In this document: positions 45,260 to 55,621 of the stretch, one piece after another
How the letters are laid out: the number at the start of each line of letters is the position of its first letter
Numbering within the stretch: the first letter of the stretch is position 1
The notes under the pieces: generated by a model
Databases searched by the model: none
What the model saw: the letters and a program-made list of their open reading frames with translations, nothing else
Told to the model about the DNA's origin: nothing
Origin: Allantophomopsis cytisporea
Taxonomy: Eukaryota; Ascomycota; Leotiomycetes; Phacidiales; Phacidiaceae
Length of the DNA: 64,000 nucleotides
Direction of reading: 5' to 3'
Assembly (NCBI GenBank): GCA_024752435.1
Contig: CP103025.1
Coordinates: 1,550,001-1,614,000, forward strand
Position numbers and translations under genes: made by a program

Positions 45260-45335
45260 ACCATGAAAAGCAGCTTTCTGTACATATAGAAAAGAATTGA
45301 CATTTATCCATAACCTAAAAGTGATATCTACAAAT

Positions 45336-47143
45336 TCAAGCCTTGTAGAGTGTATCTAAGAACCCACTGGCGAGCTCTACAACCACGCTCTTATTTGGCA
45401 AGCTACCAGCTACACCATAGAGAGCCGCACTGTCACCCATACTCTTACCCTTGGCTCCCTTTCCTTCCACAATCCTGACTCTCTCCTTCTCCTTCTCAGC
45501 CTCAATGACAGCCTCCAAATCCCCTACTAGCTTCTCCCAAACTTTAACGATAGGAAGTGTGACAGCTACGTGAATAGCGGGTGGGTTCTGAAGAGCATTG
45601 AGATGCCAGCCCTTACCGGACATGCCATCAGCGATATCGTAAATGTTAAGAGTTTTGGAGGTGAAGGCGACGACAGAGACGAGAGGGTGGCCGAGCACCT
45701 CGAGATCCGAGGCGAGGCCTGGATTGGTGTTGATGGCCGAGATGATGTTCTTAGTAGCGCCGACAATAGAGTGGCATGCACTGATGTAGCCTGCCTCACC
45801 CACATTCATCAAACTGGCCCAGCAGCCAGCAATCAGGGCTCCTGGTCGGGATCCGGCAATAGATGGGGAAGCGTAGACACCGCCGGACCAGTCGGGAGAA
45901 ATAAAGTATTGGTATGTTCTGAGTGCTGCTGTACGGTAGAGGACAGTAGAGTTTCCCTTTGGCGCAAAACCGTACTTGTGGGTATCGCAACTGATGCTTG
46001 TCACGCCCTTCAGTCTGAAATCGAAAAGCTCCGTCTCGTATCCAGCTTTCTCAAGGAAAGGTACAAGGAAAGAACCGAGACAGCAGTCAACGTGGAGAGG
46101 GATCTTGCGCTTCACAGCAAGCTTGGAGAGGGCGGAAATATCATCAATGATACCGTGTGGGAAATTGGGGGCAGAGCCAACAAGAAGAACTGTGTTACTA
46201 TTGATGAGACGAGATACGCTTGGCGTATGGACTTGATAGGATGGTGCTGGGCATGCCACAAGATGGATCTTAATACCAAAGTATTCGCCAGCCTTGCGGA
46301 ATGCAGTGTGGGCGGTTTCTGGGAGGATCCTAGATAATGGTTAACACCGAGAGCAGCAAAAAATTCGTGATAGCTTACATCTCAGGTTCTCTGACGCCTC
46401 TCTCTGCATATGCCTTGTTCCTTGCACTTAAGCAGGCCATCAAGATACTCTCGGTACCACCACTGGTAGTCACACCAGCGCTACCAACAGGAGCATTGAA
46501 CATAGCCAGCACCATAGCGACAATCTCAGCTTCCATCTTCCTTACTCCCGGGAATACATCCGGATGAATAGGATTAGCAACAGTAAACTTGCCAAAGGCC
46601 TCAGTCTGTAGGCGTATCAACTCGTCACCACCGTGGTAAACAGCGCCGCTCACGAATCCATCTTCCCACCGGGTATGATCCATCGTCGCAAGAGTCTCAA
46701 GTTCATTACGAACAGTCTCTTCTGACCATCCCTCTTTCGGAAGATTTAAATGTCGAACAATTCCAGGTCCTGAGGGTACAAGTTTGCTCTGCAATTTGGT
46801 AACAGCTTCATTAACCTGTTTCTGCACTTGCGACCTAACACCCGGAGCACGCAGGAAATAACCATAAAGCGTACGGCGGATGGCAATATAAGTGTCGATG
46901 ACAGTACCGATGGGGCCGCGGCCCTTCAACTTCAAGAATGCCTTTCGAGTCCATCGAAGAAGAAAGAGGAAGAATACGATGTTGCGGAGTCTATCAGAAT
47001 ATCGATCAGTATGGTACGAGGATCTACAACGGCGCATAGACGTACAGGTCGATATTGAGAGACAGTAATTGACCACTGGCGCCAGCTCTCTTCGCAGTGA
47101 GGCTGTTGCGCAAACTCACTGGCATTCTCGAGCTACCAGGCAT
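45336..47143 (-). CDS. DPL1: Sphingosine-1-phosphate lyase
   Basis: Exons 47143..47046, 46990..46379 and 46329..45336 give 567 residues. The first intron has donor GTACGT and branch TACTGAT; joining gives NIDL-LRNIVFFLFLLRW, the N-terminal ER transmembrane helix. PLP group II decarboxylase family: GAVYHGGDELI, HPDVFPGVRKMEAE, TTSGGTES, ILPETAHTAFRKAG (rebuilt by the second splice), LLVGSAPNFPHG, and the PLP lysine about 355 in SCDTHKYGFAPKG. It cleaves phosphorylated long-chain bases into hexadecenal and phosphoethanolamine, the exit from sphingolipid metabolism, at the ER. The C-terminus is close to that of yeast Dpl1 (LYGVAGS, GFLDTLYK). Confidence 0.95.
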
Positions 47144-48199
47144 ATTTGCGACGTTGGCGAAAGCTGTAATTGAGTTCGTCGTGCTGCGATTAGACTAATT
47201 ATCAACACCAGCGATGTGACGATGGCACGATGTCATCCGGAAGAGCCTCGGTAATCTTATTCGATGCACCGTGCAACAGAAGTGAATCACATGCGACATA
47301 TGGAACAGGTGATAGATCCCTGTACGCGGCCGGGTTATTCTCAGCATCCTCTGCAGTATCATAAAACCGTTTCCGATGCGGAGATTCTGAGTATCGCTAG
47401 AGCTAGAGGTACGCAGTATGCTCACTTCAACCTCAACGATGTAAGGTCTTACCAGAAATATCAAGAAGTCCACAATTTCCTATAGATCTGCATCATGGAG
47501 CTGCAAAGCATAGTGATTGCGTCCAATGAAAGTATCGAGGGAAGAAGAATTTCAAGATACGGCACATGAGTTAGAAAGTATGATAAATTCTTGCTCGATT
47601 CTCCCTTACTCCTACCGGCTTTTGGCTTCTAAATAATGAGAAACTCCTTGCTTCAACTTGTTACTACACGTCTACACAGTAGCACAACTGCGACCCCCAT
47701 TCACCCTCAAGACGTTTCTCTCTCAACTCACAATGGAATGCAGTCCTCTATCCGAATGATACAATACCACGCGCACACCGATACTACCCAACCCCATTGG
47801 CGTCGGCTTCCAGATGAGCCTCAGAAACTCTGAGTGCACATTAGACCCATGTTGAAAAATCAACCACGGTCAGGAATGGACAGATGGTGGCAAATTTGAT
47901 AGAGAAAAAAACAATACCATAGAGTACTGTGAGGGTATGTGAAGTATTATACAAGAGCGCAAATAGTCGCATCATTCAGATGAAAACAAAACCCCAACTG
48001 TAGCAGATGATTCAACGTTGATCCCACCACTCATGCAACAGTGCACACAAATGCATTTATGTCTTTGTGCCAGATTTGCGTTATACGCCAAGAACGCCGC
48101 CCACCTCTCTATTCGTAGATCATCAGAGTTCCCTTGGCTAATAAGCCCCTCCGCGGTCTTCCATTCGTACTGATCGTACACACCATCCGCAAGATTCGT
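47144..48199. other. 1 kb spacer between DPL1 and the mannosyltransferase
   Basis: Upstream region of DPL1 and 3' region of the GT34 gene, both on the minus strand; no gene or repeat of note. Confidence 0.45.
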
Positions 48200-49246
48200 C
48201 TATCGTGAGGCACGGAAAACAGTCTGCCATTGTCGAGAGAACACCTCGGCTTCCGCTTCGCAGGTGTTTTGCCCGGCTAAATCGCAAGTTGGGAATCGAA
48301 CAACGAGATCTCCATCCTTGTAACGGGACTGCTCATTATCGCCATTGCCATAGGCGCTCAGATATCGCTGCGGGACGATGGCCAACTTAGAAAGAATTGT
48401 TGGATGCCATTGAACAATATGCTCCTGTTAACCGTTAGCAACTGCCTGCTCTCAATCTCAGGATGTTACTTACGAGAGCATGCGTCTCGGCCTTTTGGAA
48501 GTTGTAACTCCTGTAGAGAGGATCAAACCAGGTGTCGAGGAAGAATTTAGACCACTCTCCGGTTCGAAGAATGAAGCTTCCAGTATCCAAGCCTTCCTTG
48601 TTCTGGCAAAGTACAAGATCGATCTGACTGCCTTTAAGGCCTTCGAAGGTCTTAATGATGCTGTCCGGAGGAACAATGGGTAAGTCCCTCTGCATGATTA
48701 ATTCCAATCGCGCAGGTTCCATGATATTGTCGTAGATCCCCCGGTCTGGGTTCATGATGAGAGAGTTCTGATTAAGAACCCACACGTATTGACTAGCAGG
48801 CCATTTTGCCATCGCGTGTCGTGCAGCTACAACCTTGGCCCATGATTTTGGGGCTCCATTAAGATCGTAGTCGGTGGCATTTGCGAAGAAACAAGCGTAT
48901 CCTACTCATGCGTTAGTAGACTGTTTTCTTAACATTGGGAATTGCTCTACGAACCATTTCTCCTGGCATACTGGATTCGATTTTGCATGATATTCTCAAT
49001 GTACTCCTTGCTATAGCCATCCGGATCCATCACCGTCACAATGACAGCTTCCGTAGGGTCTCCCACTTGTACATGATCGGGTCCTCCGAAGAGTTTTGAA
49101 ATGAGGTAGAACAGAGCGGTGACAGATAGCGCAATGATGGCCAATGTCTTCATTCGACTCCGGCGGAGGTATGTCGAGTAAGATGTTCCGCGATGCGCAT
49201 ACGGAGGCGGTTGCGAGGTCTTCCTCGGTGGAAATGCGAAATGCAT
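48200..49246 (-). CDS. GT34 alpha-1,6-mannosyltransferase, Mnn10/Mnn11-like Golgi subunit
   Basis: Exons 49246..48955, 48901..48474 and 48424..48200 give 314 residues. Type II membrane protein: basic N-terminus (YLRRSRMK), one helix at about 35-53 (LAIIALSVTALFYLISKLF), then the lumenal domain. Family blocks: AVIVTVMDPDGYSKEYIENIMQNR, IMNPDRGI, LVLCQNKEGLDTGSFILR, WFDPLYRSYNFQKAETHALEHIVQWHPTIL, VPQRYLSAY, GDLVVRFPTC. These match Mnn10/Mnn11, parts of mannan polymerase II that extend the alpha-1,6 N-glycan backbone in the Golgi. The usual DXD is replaced by NQN (WVLNQNSLIMNP). The upstream frame has only TTG, so ATG 49246 is used. Confidence 0.85.
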
Positions 49247-51524
49247 CGTGCGTAGAGGGGATGGGCCAAGCCAGTAGAGCTCCCCCAATCGTATTATAAC
49301 TATGCGTTAAGGAGAAACGAAGGAACGACAACTAGCAAAGGTGCAATGATTGTTGTTGTTGTGAAGCCCTTTCTGTCGACTTTAGATTGCTCAAGCTGGC
49401 CTCTCGTAGAGCTGCACCACCGACTTGGCGCACCCACGCTGTGGCTAGGGAACTTACTTGTACAGGGTCGGGTCACGTCCGCCGAGAGTACTGTAAATTG
49501 GCGTGGGATGTCAAAATGAGCGCAGGTGGAGCGGATTACGACGAGAGCTCGACGATTAATGCTCAACGGAAAATTGATGAAGGGAAATAGAAATTATTTA
49601 TTTATTTTCGGAATTTGTTTTTTTTATTTTTTTTGAGCCGGAGAAACAGCTTTCTTGCCAATAGTTGGATGTTATCCGACACTTTGCGAATTGTGTGTTC
49701 TCTACATTATTTGTCCATAGTTGATAGAGTTTGGATCATCCACCCTACGCCGTACCTTAAATGGACCATTTTCCTGAATGGCAAGGCCACCAACAGACGT
49801 GGTCGAGCCAATATTGAAAGCTACCAACGCTATTTGGCGTATTAGGCGAAATAAGGTATCTTTAGTGCGTAAAACGAGCTTGATGTGGGAAATGGGGAGT
49901 CTACTACTGTGGACAGAGAAGCACATGAGCCACAGGAATATCCGTCCGTATCCCCTCAGATTCCATATCCATACATCCATTGAATTTAGGCCCCTGATAT
50001 CTACTTTCAACGTACTCCACACATGCATAGGATATAATTACTACTACCCACTCTCTACTCAACTGCAGTCCTTCGTGATATGCGTTCGAATATATGTAAC
50101 ACGCGGAGAGTCCTGAATATATGGACTCTATCCACATGTATATGTATGTACAACCAGGCCCCCCACTCACACTTGTCAGACGCTCGTTACTTGACAGCCA
50201 TCTTTATATTAGGCTCAAGAGGGCTCTTCGACGACAACGAGTACAAGCAATGACCGTTGTAACACTCCATCTTAGATATATATCCTCTCTACACGGTTTG
50301 CAAGCTTTGGCGATCTACATACTTACATACATCACAGGAATGTGGAACAGTACCCATACGATGAAACATATGCAGCCATGAACTTACAAGTCTTGTTTTG
50401 GCTGACACTGAAAGTGCACTTCTAACTGTTAAGTACAATTTTCCTATACGTCACATCGACCTGTCACGGATATGTTTCTCGAAATCTCCGTTTCGTTAGT
50501 CGTCTCCTTGAGAATGCGCCGTCTCCGAAATTTTGGTAGAAAGTATCATCCAAGAGCTATTCCTTACTCAGCTATACAAAACAATAACATATCAATTTCA
50601 ACAAGACCCACCCCTGGTCAACCTTTGGTCTAAGCTTATTAAGATTCCACAGACATTGTCTTCGTATCCGGCTGACTGATAGGTCGTAATGATCCCTGCA
50701 CAACTGATGTGTCTTTCGGTCGTTCTAGGGTACATATTCAATAGGGTTGGTCCAATCCCGCGATAGCCTCAACAATTCCAAATTCCGCACTTCACACAGT
50801 GGTGTTTGTTTGTGCAAAACTATTGACCAATGGTACAGCCTATGACAGCAAATACGGCTTGATTTTTCCATAGGTCTGTATTATCTCGCGGATTGTCTTC
50901 CTCGTTGTATATTACCGTTAACGTACTCGCAGCCCTTATGACATGTTAAACTTGCACAGTTAATACAGATAATTAAACCTCACGCATATAGCATAATAAT
51001 GTATAGCAGGACGCGCTAACCTACATATGATGAGATATTATAAATTTATTAAAACCCTACCTTTCTTAGAATCTTAGCGTACTACTTTATTCTACAGCGC
51101 TTAAGTTCACCTTACCTTTGAAGAGCTTACTAAGTTTGTATTTCATGTCTGCTAGATTTGGTCATTCGGATGTTTTATTTCAGTGATTAAGATTATCACG
51201 GGTTCTCCAAAGCAGGTACGTGGAATATCTACAAAAATCGCTGAGTCGTACAGAACTAGTATAACAATTCACCATTGACACCCCAAATTCCGAGTTAACC
51301 AGATCAGGTACGACTTGAAGGTTCCCCACGGCTTGACTGCCAGCCTAGGTACCCCACGCCTCGGAAAGGGTTTCGAAATATGCCAAAGTTGATTGGCTGA
51401 TCATTACCTCGGCTTCTACCCCAGATTGGGGCTCGGGGAATAGACTGTAACCCAGATACCTAACAATTTCAGCTAGAAGAACACGTTCTGATTCCCCTTA
51501 TATTTATCAATACTCCTGAACTCA
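49247..51524. other. 2.3 kb divergent spacer
   Basis: Between the mannosyltransferase and the b5/acyl-CoA dehydrogenase. AT-rich with a poly-T tract (49617-49635). The stretch 50400-51200 is especially AT-rich and stop-dense and might be a mutated repeat, but nothing is recognisable. Confidence 0.5.
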
Positions 51525-53231
51525 ATGCCTCACCAGACTCTCACTCGTGCCCAAGTGGCTAAGAACAACTCCGAAGATTCTCTTTGGATGATCATCGACC
51601 ATAAAGTCTACGATGTAACTGACTTTGTGGACGCCCATCCAGGTGGAGAGTCGGTTCTCAAGCAAGTTGCCGGAACCGATGCAACCGAGGCCTTCTACAA
51701 TCTCCATCGCCAGGAAGTCTTACAAAAGTACCAAAGTCTTTGTATTGGTACTCTCGATGGCGAGAAGTCCGAGGTCTTACCTCAAAATCCTGGCGATTTG
51801 AGCGTAGTTCCTTATGGAGAGCCTACATGGCTGACCCCGCAATTTAAGAGCCCATATTACAAGGAAAGCCATAGAGCCTTACAGAAGGCAATGCGGAAAT
51901 TCGTTGACGAGTACGTCTATCCCGAAGCACAAGAATGTGAAAAGACCGGACGACACATTTCGCAGGAGATGATTGATCGCATGAGCAAGCTGGGCATTCT
52001 TCACATGCGTATTGGGCCTGGCAAGCACATGCATGGTGTTGATCTCATGGATGGCGTCATGAAGGGGGATGATTTCGACTACTTTCACGACATGATTGTT
52101 GGACAGGAAATGACTCGCGCCAATGCCAGAGGGTTTCAGGATGGTAACATGGCTGGGATGACTATTTCTCTCACTGCCGTTATGCAATTTGCAAATGACA
52201 ACAAGCTTCGGGACAAGATTGCTGGCGAGGTTCTTAGTGGCAAGAAGAAGATCTGCTTGGCGATCACTGAGGCTTTTGCGGGATCAGATGTCGCTGGTAT
52301 TCGAACCACTGCCAAAAAGACACCAGATGGCAAGCATTACATTGTTAGCGGGACCAAGAAATGGATTACAAATGGCACTTGGTGTGACTATTTTGTCACA
52401 GGTGTGAAGACAGATAAAGGTCTTAGTGTGGTCCTGATTGAGAGGGGCGAAGGTGTTGAGACCACTCCTATCAAGACTTCTTACTCTCCAGCAGCCGGTA
52501 CTGCTTTTGTGACCTTTGATGAAGTTAAGGTTCCAGTTGAGCATCTGCTTGGAGTAGAAAACAAGGGTATCCATGTGATTCTCAGCAACTTCAACCGTAA
52601 GTTTATTCCCATTCCATCTTCTCAGAGCCTTTCTAACAAGTCATTTTTTGCCATAGATGAGCGTTGGATGATGAGTTTGAGTGTAATTCGCATGTGCCGT
52701 GTTGTCACAGAGGAGTGCATGAAATGGTCAAACCAGAGAATTGTCTTTGGCAAGAAGCTTATCGAGCAACCAGTTATTCGACAGAAGTCAGTTGAGATTT
52801 CTGAACTACCTGTTGTGAGATGTATGCTGACATCAAGACTAGGCTTGCCAAGATGATTGCCATATGCGAGTCGAACCAAGCATGGCTTGAAAACGTTACC
52901 TATCAAATGACTCTGATGCCTTATAAACAACAATCAACGCACCTTGCGGGGCCAATCGGTTTGTTGAAGATGTACGCCACTCGAGGCGCACATGAATGTG
53001 CTGATGAAGCTGTACAAATTTTTGGTGGCAGAGCGCTCACTCAATCTGGCATGGGAAGAGTAATCGAAATGTTCCACCGCACTTAGTAAGTACCTCTCTG
53101 AACTCACGAAATCGGTACAGTACTAATATTTTTCAAGCAAATTTGACGCAATCCTGGGAGGCGCTGAGGAAGTTCTTGGTGATCTTGGTGTTAGACAAGC
53201 GTTCAAGAATATGCCCAAGAGCATGTTGTAG
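51525..53231 (+). CDS. Cytochrome b5-acyl-CoA dehydrogenase fusion
   Basis: Exons 51525..52596, 52657..52786, 52843..53085 and 53138..53231 give 512 residues. Residues 1-80 are a cytochrome b5 domain with heme ligands His38 (HPGG) and His61. The rest is an FAD acyl-CoA dehydrogenase: ICLAITEAFAGSDVAGIRTTA, KKWITNG, GVENKGIHVIL, RIVFGKKLIEQPVIRQKLAKM, QIFGGRALTQSGMGRVIEMFHRTYKFDAILGGAEEV. The catalytic Glu of medium-chain enzymes is Gly here (ILGGAEE), while Glu359 (NFNHERWM) sits at the isovaleryl/long-chain-type site. The third exon join was chosen because it gives RQKLAKM. No peroxisomal PTS1 (ends KSML) or clear presequence is visible. Confidence 0.92.
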
Positions 53232-53422
53232 ATGTGTACTTATATTTAGATACTGATGCACATTCATGTGCTCTAGATAGTAGGAGTTGCTTCAGAATAT
53301 ACCAACCTGATAATATCCAAGAAGATATAAAAATCACACAATTGCATTGCTTAAATGTTTACGGCCATGAAAATATCGCAGCAAGTATACAGTAAAAAGT
53401 ATTCATTTCCTACACTTACACA

Positions 53423-53442
53423 ATATATATATATATATATAT
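53423..53442. repeat. (AT)n microsatellite directly behind the NTH1 stop
   Basis: About ten AT dinucleotides end immediately before the stop codon of NTH1 (minus strand), so the NTH1 3' UTR would begin with this repeat. Confidence 0.85.
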
Positions 53443-54793
53443 TTAGCCCACCTTTTTCTGAGACTCCAGTTCAGCCGCGGCCTCAATAGGCACAGGTATA
53501 TTGTCTACAATCTCTTCTTCTTTGATGGTTTCGCTCTTCCCAAGCACTGTATCGTCCTCATCCTTTTTTACAACCTCTTCCTTCAGCTTCCGTCCAATAG
53601 TAACCTTCGCTCTATCGGCAGCTTTGCAAAGGCCCTGCATACCCAATTCACAGTTCCCACATTTCCTGCCAACTGGCGCACAAATCGTCTGTCCGAATCC
53701 GACAAGCAACCAATTGATCTCATGCCACAATTCCTTCGGAAGCCAGGCCTGCAACGCAAGTCTCGTTTCTTCTGGGTTCTTGGTCTTGTGCCAACCCCAG
53801 AGATTCGTAATGCGATGGACATGTACGTCAACACCAATACCCTCATCTCTTCCCCAGGCAGCGCTAAGGCACAGATAGCCCATCTTTGGCCCGACGCCTG
53901 GAAGGGCGACTAATCCCTCAATAGTATCTGGGATGTCTGAATTCCATTGGTCCCGCAGAATTTCTGCAGTGGCTTTGATGTAACGCGTCTTGTTGTTGTG
54001 GAAGCCTACGGCCCAGATTATTTCGTTCAGAAGCGTGGGATCCACGGCAAGTATATTTTCTATATTCAGACCCTTGGGAGCACCCTCCTTGTATGCTGGT
54101 AGCTCCTTTTGTAGTCGGTCCATTGTCATGGCATTCGTAGTGTCTTTTGTTTGGGAGGAAAGCATCAAGGATGTCAGTGTGTGGTATCTTTTGTCTCTAG
54201 GTGTGACATCTTCCTGAGTTCCATTATATGTCCTACATGATGCTACAGTCAGCAAACAATCGCAATTGAAAGATAGAGTCATGTTCTAGGATAATCTACT
54301 GTAGAACAGAACCCAGGAGTACCCACTCGCAACCCATTGTATCGACAGCCGCATTTCGAGCACTGCCTGTCTTCCGCATTGCCATAACAGTATCATAAAC
54401 TATTTGCCAATCGTTTGGCGGATGAATCTCAACCTCTCCCGTTTCCTCATTTTTGACCTTTCGTGCAGGCTTTCGAGTCTTACGCTCTTTAATTGGAGAT
54501 GGCGAGAACTTCACGCTTTCCTCGATCTCCGTTTTGACTTCAACTTTGACCTGTGTTGGCTGCGACGCGCGCTTCTGGGGTGTACTGGAGCTTTCATGTT
54601 TTCGTTTGCGTGAGGGCTTTGCAGGAGCAATTGCATCCTCGATATCGGGCGAATTATTGATCTCATCTTTTACGCTGGAACTATCGGCATTGAGTGCGAA
54701 TCGAGCCAAGGACGAGCGGGTACTTCGACGCGGCGAGAAGGGAGTGGCGCTGAGGACCTTGGAAGTGTCCTGGGAAATTCGTGAGGTTCTCAT
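53443..54793 (-). CDS. NTH1: Endonuclease III homologue, DNA glycosylase/AP lyase
   Basis: Exons 54793..54327 and 54232..53443 give 418 residues. The first 120 are basic and Ser/Pro-rich with KRKHESS and RKTRKPARK nuclear signals. The HhH-GPD core carries LSSQTKD, the helix-hairpin-helix LPGVGPKMG with catalytic Lys272, and Asp291 in GVDVHVHR. A [4Fe-4S] loop follows: C-X6-C-X2-C-X7-C (CAPVGRKCGNCELGMQGLC). It removes oxidised pyrimidines and nicks the strand by beta-elimination in nucleus and possibly mitochondria. The C-terminal tail is acidic. The upstream frame has only TTG; ATG 54793 begins MRTSRIS. Convergent with the acyl-CoA dehydrogenase gene. Confidence 0.95.
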
Positions 54794-55621
54794 GGCTGCT
54801 GTTTTATGTCGTTTGGGCAGTGTTGACAGACCAATTTCAAGGTCCAAGGATGTAATGGAATAGATGGCATCATATACCTCGCAATTCTTAGACCCTGAGG
54901 AAATATCATGACTACATATTCGACTTTCCCATGTTCTGCTAGAATCCCTGTTAGATGCGGATCGTCCCGAATGAACATACTTTGTTAGCTTATCTTGATA
55001 AGAGCCAGTGATGTTGAGTGATTTCCAATTCTCGAAAGCAACATTTCTTCACAATATATTACCGCCTTATCAACCGATGCTCTTACATCCTCACGTTTTC
55101 CACAGCCTGTGAGTCACACATCTTGTTTATTTTCTTTTGGAACGTATGGATCTGAATGTATTACAATCGTAAGGGTGCATAAGGTTTGAAAATTCTCGCA
55201 TTATCAACCTCAAGCCAGCAAGTAGATGTTCGTCCTATTTTTCGGTCATCGGTCACTTGCTTTAGCTGCGATTCTACTCTGTGATGTCACACTTCCACAA
55301 GCTCTGCTTGGTTTATGTGCTCTACGCCGATGTCTGCAAAGATAGATTACCGGTCACCTTAGGTCAGCATCTGGCTATGCATCCATCACCACACTCTTAC
55401 AACGCAAACCTAGTACTTCGCATTCTATCACAGCCTGAAACTTTTCGTACACTCTGTTTTCCTTATCTCAATAGCAGTAACTGAAATCCCCTATATATTA
55501 TGATATGTTTCAGTTCTTTTCTTACACCACACTGTCATCTAGAAGTTCTCCAAAAGTATATCGTGAGGTTTCTCTCCGTCAGTACAGCAGCATCTTGAAG
55601 AGGAATTTCAGATTTAAAATC
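54794..55621. other. Divergent spacer between NTH1 and the polyamine oxidase
   Basis: 0.83 kb with both promoters; no gene or recognisable element. Confidence 0.45.
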
